Assembly (NCBI GenBank): GCA_007127575.1
Contig: SKZC01000393.1
Span: forward strand, 1-9,621
Direction: 5' to 3'
Origin: Gemmatimonadota bacterium
GTDB taxonomy: Bacteria > Gemmatimonadota > Gemmatimonadetes > Longimicrobiales > Gaopeijiaceae
Length of the DNA: 9,621 bases
Shown here: piece by piece, positions 1 through 7,033 of the stretch
How positions within the stretch are numbered: the stretch's first letter is position 1
Layout: each line of letters opens with the position of its first letter
The notes under the pieces: generated by a model
What the model was told of the DNA's origin: nothing
What the model saw: only the letters and a program-made list of their open reading frames with translations
Databases searched by the model: none
Made by a program: the position numbers and the translations under genes

Positions 1-1
1 C

Positions 2-583
2 TCATCCCCCTTCGTCGTCGGGGGGCTGAAACTCGAAAAAGTCCATGTAGCGCTGGTGTTGCTCCCGCTCCCGCTCCAGCCACTCCTCAAACCCCGACTC
101 CACCGGCGGCTGGAGAGGACGCTGCTCCTTGGCCGCCTTCACGGCCAGGTGGTGGGCGTACTCGTTCTGGGGATGGCCGGCATGACCTCGAACCCACTCC
201 CACTCCACCTCGTGCCGCTCCGCCTCTCGGTCCAGTTCCTTCCAGAGCCCCAGGTTCTCGATCCGTCCCCCTTTTCGCTTCCAGCCATTTGCCTTCCATC
301 GGGGGAGCCATTCCGTGATTCCCTTGACCAGGTACTGGCTGTCCGAAATGAAGCGGATCCGGGACGGTCCGCGGAGAGAGCGGAGTCCGTGGATGGCGCT
401 GAGGAGGGCCATCCGATTGTTCGTGGTGTCGGGATCGGACAGCCAGAAGTCTTTCCGGCGCCACTCCCTCCCGTTCCAGTACTCCATGACACCCCCGGCA
501 CCTCCAGGGTTCGCACGGTTCTGGAACTGATTGCCGAGACAGGATTCGTCGGCGTAGATGCGCACCTGTGGCCGTTGGGACAT
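2..583 (-). CDS. RNase HI-like protein lacking two of four canonical catalytic acids
   Basis: The fold is recognisable as RNase HI, the enzyme that cuts the RNA strand of RNA:DNA hybrids. Visible motifs are YADESCLGN (residues 10-18), TTNNRMALLSAI (53-64), SDSQYLVKGITEWL (80-93), WVRGHAGHPQNE (130-141) and a charged C-terminal tail (about 165-193). Against E. coli RNase HI, Asp10 (here D12), Asp70 (D81) and His124 (H134) are kept. Glu48 is Ala59 (codon GCC) and Asp134 is His144 (codon CAC). A short insertion follows the first motif (residues 19-25). The start chosen is ATG at 583, giving 193 aa and placing strand 1 near the N-terminus as in the family. The frame stays open upstream to a TTG at 694, but those extra 37 residues match nothing I recognise. 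The Shine-Dalgarno is poor. It is transcribed divergently from carA. It may be catalytically weak, inactive, or use different metal ligands; activity is not shown by the sequence. Confidence 0.85.
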   Translation of the reverse strand: MSQRPQVRIYADESCLGNQFQNRANPGGAGGVMEYWNGREWRRKDFWLSDPDTTNNRMALLSAIHGLRSLRGPSRIRFISDSQYLVKGITEWLPRWKANGWKRKGGRIENLGLWKELDREAERHEVEWEWVRGHAGHPQNEYAHHLAVKAAKEQRPLQPPVESGFEEWLEREREQHQRYMDFFEFQPPDDEGG

Positions 584-730
584 GAGGGGGAGCTCTTGGA
601 GGATGGTCTGGAGGTCGGATCCGAGCTGTAAAACGGGTTCCGGGCACACCGTGAAGGCCTGCCCGATACACCGACTCTGGAGTTGCCATCCCAAAGTAGG
701 GAGGAGGGAAACCTGGGGAAACTCGTCATC

Positions 731-758
731 TTGACCCGGAACGGGCTACGCCTATCAT
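731..758 (+). promoter_or_regulatory. Predicted sigma-70-type promoter of carA
   Basis: A TTGACC -35 box (731-736) and a TATCAT -10 box (753-758) are separated by 16 nt. Transcription would start near 765 and give a leader of about 105 nt before the preferred carA start. This is a match by eye, supported by similar boxes before other genes in the window. Confidence 0.55.
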
Positions 759-767
759 TCGGCACGG

Positions 768-830
768 TGGCCCGTGATGATGGGGGCCGTGACTGCTGGC
801 CCCCGATTCCTCCGATGTGGGTCACGGCCC
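768..830 (+). promoter_or_regulatory. carA leader with mutually exclusive hairpins
   Basis: Three stems compete for the same bases. Stem A pairs GGCCC (768-772) with GGGCC (784-788). Stem B pairs GGGGGCC (782-788) with GGCCCCC (798-804), seven perfect pairs around a 9-nt loop. Stem C pairs GGGCCGTGAC (784-793) with GTCACGGCCC (821-830), ten perfect pairs around a 27-nt loop. Only one can form at a time, the geometry expected of a transcription attenuator or an RNA switch. No run of T follows any of them, so a simple rho-independent terminator is not evident. I did not find a convincing PyrR-binding consensus. Carbamoyl-phosphate synthetase genes are commonly controlled by pyrimidines or arginine; whether that applies here is inference. 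Confidence 0.45.
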
Positions 831-846
831 GTCCGGTCCGGAGACC

Positions 847-868
847 GATCCTCTAGATCTCGAGGTTC
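847..868 (+). promoter_or_regulatory. Hairpin overlapping the carA Shine-Dalgarno
   Basis: GATCCTC (847-853) can pair with GAGGTTC (862-868) through six pairs and one T-T mismatch, around an 8-nt loop. The 3' arm contains GAGGT (862-866), the best Shine-Dalgarno for the TTG start at 871. Folding would hide it. The stem is short and its stability was not calculated. Confidence 0.35.
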
Positions 869-870
869 CT

Positions 871-1998
<1,128 letters not shown>

Positions 1999-2016
1999 GT
2001 TCCGGGACAGGGTCCA

Positions 2017-2046
2017 TCAGGGCGTTCGTTCCGCTTGACGCCCTGA
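2017..2046 (+). terminator. 9-bp inverted repeat between carA and HU
   Basis: TCAGGGCGT (2017-2025) and ACGCCCTGA (2038-2046) are perfect complements around a 12-nt loop, 19 nt after the carA stop. The position suits a carA terminator, but no T-tract follows. The 3' arm overlaps the predicted -35 box of the HU promoter (2035-2040), so the repeat could equally be an operator. It may also serve both roles. Confidence 0.4.
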
Positions 2047-2064
2047 GGAGCATCGGGTTACCGT
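2035..2064 (+). promoter_or_regulatory. Predicted promoter of the HU gene
   Basis: TTGACG (2035-2040) and TACCGT (2059-2064) are separated by 18 nt. The layout closely matches the putative moaD promoter (TTGACG, 18 nt, TACCCT). It predicts a leader of about 95 nt containing a small hairpin. Confidence 0.4.
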
Positions 2065-2095
2065 TGCCGCCCCCATGCCCGAGGACGGGTGTGGG

Positions 2096-2112
2096 TTCCC
2101 CTTCGAGGGGGA
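2096..2112 (+). promoter_or_regulatory. Small hairpin in the HU mRNA leader
   Basis: TTCCCCT (2096-2102) pairs with AGGGGGA (2106-2112) across a TCG triloop, seven pairs including one G-T. It lies 55 nt before the HU start codon and does not cover the Shine-Dalgarno. It may affect mRNA stability or translation; no function can be read from the sequence. Confidence 0.25.
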
Positions 2113-2167
2113 GTGCTCGAACGCGGTGGCGACGGTCGGTCGGCACCTTCGGCTGGAGGCGAGACGG

Positions 2168-2470
2168 ATGACGAAAGCGGATCTCGTGGAACAGGTGGCC
2201 GATGCTATCGGACCTGGCGTCACGAAGAAGGACTGTGCTCTGGTGGTGGACGGATTTCTGAATGCGGTGAAGGGAGCCCTGGCCGAAGGGGAGAACATCG
2301 AGATTCGTGGCTTCGGCACTTTCAAGGTCCGAAAGCGCAAGTCGCGAATGGCCCGGAATCCTCGCACCGGGGAGTCCGTGCGGGTGCCGGCCCGGTCCGT
2401 ACCCGTCTTCAAGCCGTCCAAGCAGCTTCGGGCGAAGGTGGAGGACGTGGAGCCCCGGAAGGCCCGGTAA
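2168..2470 (+). CDS. HU-family DNA-binding protein
   Basis: This is a 100-aa histone-like protein of the HU/IHF superfamily, which dimerises, bends DNA and organises the nucleoid. The N-terminal helices begin MTKADLVEQVADAIG; GFGTF (48-52) precedes the beta arm, whose tip carries ARNPRTGE (62-69) with the DNA-intercalating proline at 65. The C-terminus is basic (about 82-100). The start ATG at 2168 has a clear GGAGG (2155-2159) eight bases upstream. The frame is open to an ATG at 2075, but the added 31 residues have no family similarity or ribosome-binding site. It appears to be its own transcription unit, after carA and before moaD. Whether it is best called HU (hup) or an IHF-like subunit cannot be settled from motifs alone; HU is more likely. 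Confidence 0.95.
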   Translation: MTKADLVEQVADAIGPGVTKKDCALVVDGFLNAVKGALAEGENIEIRGFGTFKVRKRKSRMARNPRTGESVRVPARSVPVFKPSKQLRAKVEDVEPRKAR

Positions 2471-2517
2471 GCCCCGCCCCCTCGGGTACCGTCACCCATC
2501 GGCGTGCTCCCGCACCG

Positions 2518-2547
2518 TTGACGGGGACCGTCCCCTTCATCTACCCT
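2518..2547 (+). promoter_or_regulatory. Predicted promoter of moaDE
   Basis: TTGACG (2518-2523) and TACCCT (2542-2547) are separated by 18 nt, about 50 nt before the moaD start. A short stem, GGGGA/TCCCC around CCG (2523-2535), overlaps the spacer and could be a weak end signal for HU. Confidence 0.4.
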
Positions 2548-2595
2548 CCCAAGGGGCACTCACCTCCCTGGATCTCCACTCTTCCGGCCCGGACC

Positions 2596-2844
2596 ATGGT
2601 GCGCGTTCGAGTCCTTCTCTTCGCTTCGTATCGGGAAATCGCCGGCGCTTCCCAGGTGGAGGTGCGAGTTCCGGACGGAACCACCGTCCACGGGGTGCTT
2701 CAGGAACTTCGGAGCCGCGGCGCCCCCTTCGACCGACTTCCTGCAGACGCTGCCGCCGCTCGGAACCGCGAGTACGTCGCATCCGACACGGTTTTGGCGG
2801 ACGGGGACGAGCTGGCCTTACTTCCGCCAGTAGCTGGAGGCTAA
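2596..2844 (+). CDS. moaD: Molybdopterin synthase sulfur-carrier subunit MoaD
   Basis: This is a small beta-grasp (ubiquitin-like) protein of 82 aa whose C-terminal Gly-Gly is adenylated and then thiocarboxylated. It donates sulfur to precursor Z (cPMP) to make molybdopterin. Visible are the opening strand VRVRVLLFASYREIAG (2-17), the middle segment VPDGTTVHGVLQEL, and the C-terminal LALLPPVAGG ending in the required GG. Length matches the family (about 80 aa). The start ATG at 2596 is chosen from strand 1; its Shine-Dalgarno is weak. The stop is two bases before moaE's ATG, and the codons for the final Gly-Gly (GGAGGC, 2836-2841) also provide moaE's ribosome-binding site. Adjacency to moaE confirms the call over ThiS or other beta-grasp carriers. 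Confidence 0.93.
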   Translation: MVRVRVLLFASYREIAGASQVEVRVPDGTTVHGVLQELRSRGAPFDRLPADAAAARNREYVASDTVLADGDELALLPPVAGG

Positions 2845-2846
2845 GC

Positions 2847-3308
2847 ATGCCCTGGAGCTCCATCACCGACGAACCCATTCGGCCGGAGGAGGTCCTGGAA
2901 CGGGTGGGTGCGTCGGAGGACGGGGCGGCCCTCCTCTTTCTCGGCATCGTCCGGGATCACAACGAGGGGCGGTCCGTGGAAGGACTCCACTACGATGCCT
3001 ATCCCGAAATGGCTCGAAACACCCTGGCCACCATCGCCGAGGAGGCGGCCGGGGAACTGGGGACGGACCGGATCGCCGTGGTGCACCGCATCGGCGAGCT
3101 GGAGATCGGCGATGTGAGCGTGGCCATCGCCGTTTCCAGCCCCCACAGAGCTCAGGCCTACCAGGCCTCTCGCTTCATCATCGAGGAGATCAAGAAGCGC
3201 CTCCCCATCTGGAAGAAGGAGCGATATGTGGAGGGCGACGAAGGATGGGTGGAGGGTGTCCGGCCCCCGACCGGCGACCGCGTTGACAGGTCCGCCGGGC
3301 TCGGGTAG
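2847..3308 (+). CDS. moaE: Molybdopterin synthase catalytic subunit MoaE
   Basis: MoaE is the large subunit of molybdopterin synthase, a MoaD2-MoaE2 heterotetramer that inserts two sulfurs into cPMP. Key segments are GIVRDHNEGRSV (33-44), YDAYPEMA (49-56), VVHRIGELEIGD (78-89), SSPHRAQAYQA (97-107) with His100/Arg101, and EIKKRLPIWKKE (114-125), which carries the conserved lysines of the active site. At 153 aa it is of normal length. Its start, ATG at 2847, lies six bases after GGAGG (2836-2840). Translational coupling with moaD is likely. The last 15 or so residues are divergent, and the DNA encoding them holds the -35 and spacer of the mdh promoter; the stop codon (3306-3308) overlaps its -10 box. 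No other moa or mog genes are nearby. Confidence 0.95.
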   Translation: MPWSSITDEPIRPEEVLERVGASEDGAALLFLGIVRDHNEGRSVEGLHYDAYPEMARNTLATIAEEAAGELGTDRIAVVHRIGELEIGDVSVAIAVSSPHRAQAYQASRFIIEEIKKRLPIWKKERYVEGDEGWVEGVRPPTGDRVDRSAGLG

Positions 3309-3311
3309 CTT
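3283..3311 (+). promoter_or_regulatory. Strong predicted promoter of the mdh-sdhCAB operon
   Basis: A perfect TTGACA -35 (3283-3288), a 17-nt spacer and TAGCTT (3306-3311) give the best promoter match in the window. It is embedded in the end of moaE, with the -10 overlapping the moaE stop codon. A start near 3318 would give a leader of about 110 nt. Confidence 0.6.
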
Positions 3312-3363
3312 CTCGCCGGGCTCGCCCGGTAGGAGGGAGCCGGGGAGCTGCACCCGAGCCCGG
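3295..3363 (+). repeat. 12-bp inverted repeat around the mdh promoter, with inner hairpin and direct repeat
   Basis: CCGGGCTCGGGT (3295-3306) and ACCCGAGCCCGG (3352-3363) are perfect complements 45 nt apart; one G-T and one C-G pair extend them. Between them CCGGG-CTCG-CCCGG (3316-3329) forms a small hairpin. GCCGGGCTCG occurs twice in direct orientation (3294-3303 and 3315-3324), so the right arm can pair with either copy. The left arm lies in the promoter spacer and reaches the first base of the -10 box. It may be an operator or an mRNA leader structure; no T-tract supports a standard terminator. Confidence 0.5.
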
Positions 3364-3428
3364 TGTACGGCGGGGTTCCACCCCCGACATCGGGATCCGT
3401 TGTGCCCGGAAACGAACAGGCGAGGGGA

Positions 3429-4364
3429 ATGAGAAAAATCACGGTGGTAGGGGCGGGAAATGTCGGGGCCACGTGTGCCCAGCGACTCGCCGAACGGGAG
3501 CTGGCCCAGGAGGTCGTGCTCCTGGACATCCAGGAAGGGATCCCGGAGGGGAAGGCGCTGGACCAGTGGGAAAGCGCTCCTGTCGAGGGTTTCGACACCC
3601 GGGTGGTTGGAGGGACGAGCTACGACCTGGCCGAGGGATCGGACCTCTTTGTGGTCACCGCTGGGCTGGCGCGTAAGCCGGGGATGAGTCGGGACGACCT
3701 GCTTAAGACCAATGCCGGGATCGTCCGCTCCGTCGGTTCGGAGATCCGCCGGGTGGCGCCGGACTCCATCGTGGTCATGGTATCCAACCCGCTGGATGTG
3801 ATGAGCTATGTGGCCAAGGAGGCCACGGGCTTCCCCCGGGAGCGGGTGGTGGGGATGGCCGGCGTGCTGGATACGGCACGGTACCGTTCCTTCATTGCCC
3901 TGGAACTGGATGTGAGCGTCGAGGACGTTCAGGCCCTGGTTCTGGGCGGTCATGGGGACACGATGGTGCCTCTGGCCAGTTATACCACGGTAAGCGGCAT
4001 CCCCCTCTCTCAGCTCCTGCCACGAGACCGGATCGACGCCCTGGTAGATCGGACCCGAAAGGGCGGGGCGGAGATCGTGGGCTACCTGAAGACGGGCAGC
4101 GCGTACTACGCTCCCTCTTCGGCGTCGGTGCAAATGGTGGAGGCCATCGCCAGGAACAAGCGGCGGATTCTTCCCTGCGCAGCCTATCTGGAGGGCGAGT
4201 ACGGGGAGGAAGATCTGTACCTGGGAGTCCCCTGCAAGTTGGGTGAGGGCGGGCTTCAGGAGATCCTGGAGGTGGAGCTCACGCAGGACGAGCGGCAGGC
4301 GCTCAAGAAGAGTGCGGAGCACGTCCGGACCACCATTTCCACCTTGGCGAGCCTCGAAGGCTGA
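3429..4364 (+). CDS. mdh: Malate dehydrogenase, LDH-like type
   Basis: It oxidises malate to oxaloacetate with NAD in the TCA cycle (cytoplasmic). The 311-aa length suits the LDH-like bacterial MDH group known from Chlorobi and Chloroflexi. The N-terminal Rossmann fold has GAGNVG (8-13), with Asp33 at the end of the second strand favouring NAD over NADP. Substrate and catalytic residues are visible: Arg82 and Arg88 in LARKPGMSRDD (80-90), Asn120 in VSNPLD, Asp148 and Arg151 in GVLDTAR, and catalytic His175 in GGHGDTMVPL. Arg82, at the specificity site where lactate dehydrogenases carry Gln, supports malate. The start ATG at 3429 directly precedes the Rossmann fold and follows a purine-rich AGGCGAGGGGA; an in-frame upstream ATG (3363) would add an unrelated 22 residues. 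It is first gene of a likely operon, 39 bp before sdhC. Confidence 0.96.
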   Translation: MRKITVVGAGNVGATCAQRLAERELAQEVVLLDIQEGIPEGKALDQWESAPVEGFDTRVVGGTSYDLAEGSDLFVVTAGLARKPGMSRDDLLKTNAGIVRSVGSEIRRVAPDSIVVMVSNPLDVMSYVAKEATGFPRERVVGMAGVLDTARYRSFIALELDVSVEDVQALVLGGHGDTMVPLASYTTVSGIPLSQLLPRDRIDALVDRTRKGGAEIVGYLKTGSAYYAPSSASVQMVEAIARNKRRILPCAAYLEGEYGEEDLYLGVPCKLGEGGLQEILEVELTQDERQALKKSAEHVRTTISTLASLEG

Positions 4365-4384
4365 GGTTCGCGGTCGAAGCCTTC
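4356..4384 (+). repeat. Short inverted repeat at the mdh-sdhC junction
   Basis: GAAGGCT (4356-4362) and AGCCTTC (4378-4384) can pair around a 15-nt loop that contains most of the mdh stop codon. No T-tract follows. It could be a processing or partial-attenuation site between mdh and sdhC, or chance. Confidence 0.25.
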
Positions 4385-4403
4385 AGGAGGGGATGAGGCG
4401 AGG

Positions 4404-5081
4404 ATGCGCCGAGTCGCTACGCTCTACCGGTCCACTGTGGGGAAGAAGATCCTGATGGCCCTTTCGGGGCTTCTGCTCTTCCTCTTCATCATCGGGCACA
4501 TGCTCGGGAACCTGAAGGTCTTCGAGGGTCCCGACGCGTTCAACGCATACGCCGAGGGAATCCGGACCTTCGGCTACCCGTTCCTTCCCGAGTACGGCTT
4601 TCTCTGGCTGGCCCGCCTGGTACTCCTGGGGGCGGTGGGCCTCCACATTCTGGCGGCGGTGCAGCTTTGGCAGCGCAGCCGTGGGGCCCGGGCCCGGAAG
4701 TACCGGAAGGAGACGAACCTCTCCTTCAGCTACGCGTCCCGTACCATGAGGTGGGGCGGTGTCCTGATCTTCCTCTTTGTGGTCTATCACATCCTGCACA
4801 TGACCACCGGACAGGCTCACCCGGACTTCGTATACGGGGATGTCTACGCCAACTTCATCATCGGCTTCCAGAGCCCCCTCGTGGTGGGGTTCTATCTGGT
4901 GGCCCAGGTCGCTCTCTGCCTCCACCTCTATCACGGGATCTGGAGCATGACGCAAAGTGTGGGGGCGACTCATCCCAAGTACGACCGCATGAGGCGCCCG
5001 GTGGCCGGGGTCTTCGCCACCGGCATCTTCATCGGGTTCATCATCCCGCCCATGGCGGTGCTCCTCGGACTCCTTTCCTGA
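4404..5081 (+). CDS. sdhC: Succinate dehydrogenase cytochrome b (b558-type) subunit
   Basis: This is the single membrane anchor of a type B succinate:quinone oxidoreductase. It binds two haems b and carries electrons from the SdhB iron-sulfur clusters to quinone. Five transmembrane helices are visible at about residues 16-37, 66-88, 117-134, 158-180 and 201-224. Histidines suited to axial haem ligation sit in them: His32 (IGHMLGN), His81 (LHILAA), His129/His132 (YHILHM) and His174/His177 (LHLYHGIW). At 225 aa it matches the family. The start ATG at 4404 has GAGG (4395-4398) five bases upstream; an out-of-frame ATG at 4393 opens a frame of only 20 codons. The use of one five-helix subunit agrees with the absence of a separate sdhD. 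It is 40 bp before sdhA. Confidence 0.94.
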   Translation: MRRVATLYRSTVGKKILMALSGLLLFLFIIGHMLGNLKVFEGPDAFNAYAEGIRTFGYPFLPEYGFLWLARLVLLGAVGLHILAAVQLWQRSRGARARKYRKETNLSFSYASRTMRWGGVLIFLFVVYHILHMTTGQAHPDFVYGDVYANFIIGFQSPLVVGFYLVAQVALCLHLYHGIWSMTQSVGATHPKYDRMRRPVAGVFATGIFIGFIIPPMAVLLGLLS

Positions 5082-5121
5082 GGGTGGGCGCAAGAGCGCT
5101 TTCCCAGGAGGTCATCTGCAC

Positions 5122-7032
5122 GTGGAACTGAACGCCAGGATTCCGGCCGGACCCATCGAACAGAAGTGGGATCGGCACCGCTTCGAGATGAAGCTGGTGA
5201 ACCCGGCGAACAAGCGGAAATTCGACGTCATCGTGGTGGGAACGGGACTGGCCGGCGCGGCGGCGGCAGCCACCATGGGAGAGCTGGGATACCGGGTCCG
5301 GGCCTTCACCTTTCACGATTCCCCCAGGCGGGCCCATTCCATCGCCGCCCAGGGCGGGATCAACGCCGCTAAGAACTATCAGGGTGACGGCGACTCCGTC
5401 TTCCGCCTCTTTCACGATACCGTGAAGGGAGGGGATTTCCGGTCGCGGGAGGCCAACGTATACCGGTTGGCGCAGCTCTCGTTGAACATCATCGATCAGG
5501 CGGTAGCTCAGGGCGTGCCCTTCGCCCGGGAGTATGGGGGACTCCTGGCAAACCGGTCCTTCGGAGGGGCGCAGGTTTCCCGGACCTTCTACGCCCGCGG
5601 GCAGACGGGACAACAGCTTCTGCTCGGTGCGTACCAGGCGCTACAGAGGCAGATCCACGCGGGGGCGGTGGAGATGCATACCCGTCAGGAGATGCTCGAT
5701 GTGGTGGTGGCGGACGGACGGGCCAGGGGGATCGTCACCCGGGACCTGCTCACCGGGAAGGTGGAATCCCACAGTGCCGACGCCGTGGTCCTGGCGACAG
5801 GCGGCTACTCCAACGTCTTCTTCCTCTCTACCAACGCGAAGCTCTGCAACGTCACGGCCACCTGGAGGGCGCACAAGCGAGGGGCGGGGTTCGCGAATCC
5901 CTGCTTCACCCAGATCCACCCTACCTGCATTCCCCAGAGTGGGGAGTACCAGTCCAAGCTCACCCTGATGAGTGAGTCGTTGCGGAACGATGGCCGGATC
6001 TGGGTCCCCAAGGCGAAGGGGGACAAGCGTCCTGCCCACCAGATCCCGGATGACGAACGGGACTACTACCTGGAGCGGCTCTACCCCAGCTTCGGGAACC
6101 TCACGCCCCGGGACATCGCTTCCCGGCGGGCGAAAGAGATGGTGGACGCCGGCCACGGGATCGGTCCCATGGAGAACGGGGTGTATTTGGACTTCAGGGA
6201 CGCGATTCGAAGGATGGGGAAGGAGGCCGTCTCCGAGCGGTACGGCAATCTCTTCGCCATGTATGAGAAGATCACCGGCGACGACCCCTACGAGGTCCCC
6301 ATGCGGATCTACCCCGCGCCGCACTACACCATGGGGGGGCTCTGGGTAGACTACAATCTGATGAGCACGGTTCCGGGGCTGTTCGTCATCGGTGAAGCCA
6401 ACTTCTCCGACCACGGGGCCAACCGGCTCGGGGCCAGTGCCCTCATGCAGGGGTTGGCCGACGGATACTTCGTCATCCCCCTTACCATCGGGGACTACCT
6501 GAGCCAGCTTCCCGATGGAAACGGCGATGCGGCTGCCGCCTTCAAGGACGTGGAAAAGGAGGTTCGGGACCGAACGGACCGCCTCCTATCGGCCAGGGGG
6601 AGTCGCACCGTGGACTCGTTTCACATGGAGCTGGGTCGGCTCATGTGGGACCTATGCGGAATGGAGCGGACGGAGGAGGGGCTAAAGGACGCGTTGGAGC
6701 GCATCCCGAAGCTCCGGGAGGAGTTCTGGCGAGAGGTGCGGGTTCCCGGGAGTGGGGAGAGCTTCAATCAGTCGCTGGAAAAGGCGGGCCGTGTGGCCGA
6801 CTTCCTGGAGTTCGCGGAGCTCATGTGCCACGACGCACTTCAGCGGGACGAGTCCTGCGGAGCCCATTACCGCCGCGAGCATACCACCGAGGAAGGGGAG
6901 GCGAAGCGGAACGACGAAGAGTTCACCCACGTTTCGGTCTGGGAACACCGGGGCGGGGACGAGGCACCGCGGGAACACCGTGAGGAGCTCGATTTCGAAC
7001 ACGTACCCCTCTCCCAGAGGAGCTACAAGTAA
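5122..7032 (+). CDS. sdhA: Succinate dehydrogenase / fumarate reductase flavoprotein subunit
   Basis: This 636-aa flavoprotein oxidises succinate to fumarate and passes electrons to SdhB on the cytoplasmic face of the membrane. The FAD-binding GTGLAGAAAA (40-49) is followed by RAHSIAAQGGI (70-80), whose His72 is the expected covalent FAD site. Active-site candidates are His266 (QIHPT), Glu285 (LMSES), Arg330 and Arg336 (LTPRDIASR), His401 (PAPHYTMGG) and Arg435 (GANRLGASAL). The extended N-terminus before the FAD site (NARIPAGPIEQKW, then LVNPANKRK) is typical of the Bacteroidetes-like, type B group. The start is GTG at 5122, chosen because a full AGGAGGT (5106-5112) lies nine bases upstream. 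It sits between sdhC and sdhB. Sequence alone does not exclude physiological fumarate reduction, but the mdh context favours the oxidative TCA direction. Confidence 0.97.
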   Translation: MELNARIPAGPIEQKWDRHRFEMKLVNPANKRKFDVIVVGTGLAGAAAAATMGELGYRVRAFTFHDSPRRAHSIAAQGGINAAKNYQGDGDSVFRLFHDTVKGGDFRSREANVYRLAQLSLNIIDQAVAQGVPFAREYGGLLANRSFGGAQVSRTFYARGQTGQQLLLGAYQALQRQIHAGAVEMHTRQEMLDVVVADGRARGIVTRDLLTGKVESHSADAVVLATGGYSNVFFLSTNAKLCNVTATWRAHKRGAGFANPCFTQIHPTCIPQSGEYQSKLTLMSESLRNDGRIWVPKAKGDKRPAHQIPDDERDYYLERLYPSFGNLTPRDIASRRAKEMVDAGHGIGPMENGVYLDFRDAIRRMGKEAVSERYGNLFAMYEKITGDDPYEVPMRIYPAPHYTMGGLWVDYNLMSTVPGLFVIGEANFSDHGANRLGASALMQGLADGYFVIPLTIGDYLSQLPDGNGDAAAAFKDVEKEVRDRTDRLLSARGSRTVDSFHMELGRLMWDLCGMERTEEGLKDALERIPKLREEFWREVRVPGSGESFNQSLEKAGRVADFLEFAELMCHDALQRDESCGAHYRREHTTEEGEAKRNDEEFTHVSVWEHRGGDEAPREHREELDFEHVPLSQRSYK

Positions 7033-7033
7033 G

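Noticed and set aside
848..866. A cluster of XbaI, BglII and XhoI sites resembling a vector polylinker in the carA leader
   Set aside because: Sequence is continuous and natural on both sides, with a coherent promoter, ribosome-binding site and gene; the similarity is short and explained by the local palindrome AGATCT. I treat it as coincidence, though a vector screen would settle it.
2089..2595. A possible long N-terminal extension of MoaD running through the HU gene
   Set aside because: The extension is out of frame with HU and unlike any protein; MoaD is complete from 2596 at its normal length, with a promoter just before it.
2307..2846. A possible long N-terminal extension of MoaE
   Set aside because: It overlaps HU and moaD in another frame; moaE has a good Shine-Dalgarno and family-like start at 2847.
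2841..4322. A 493-codon open frame on the minus strand opposite moaE and mdh
   Set aside because: It is antisense to two well-supported enzymes, has low-complexity Pro/His/Arg-rich composition and no recognisable domain. Long antisense frames are expected opposite GC-rich genes with strong third-position bias.
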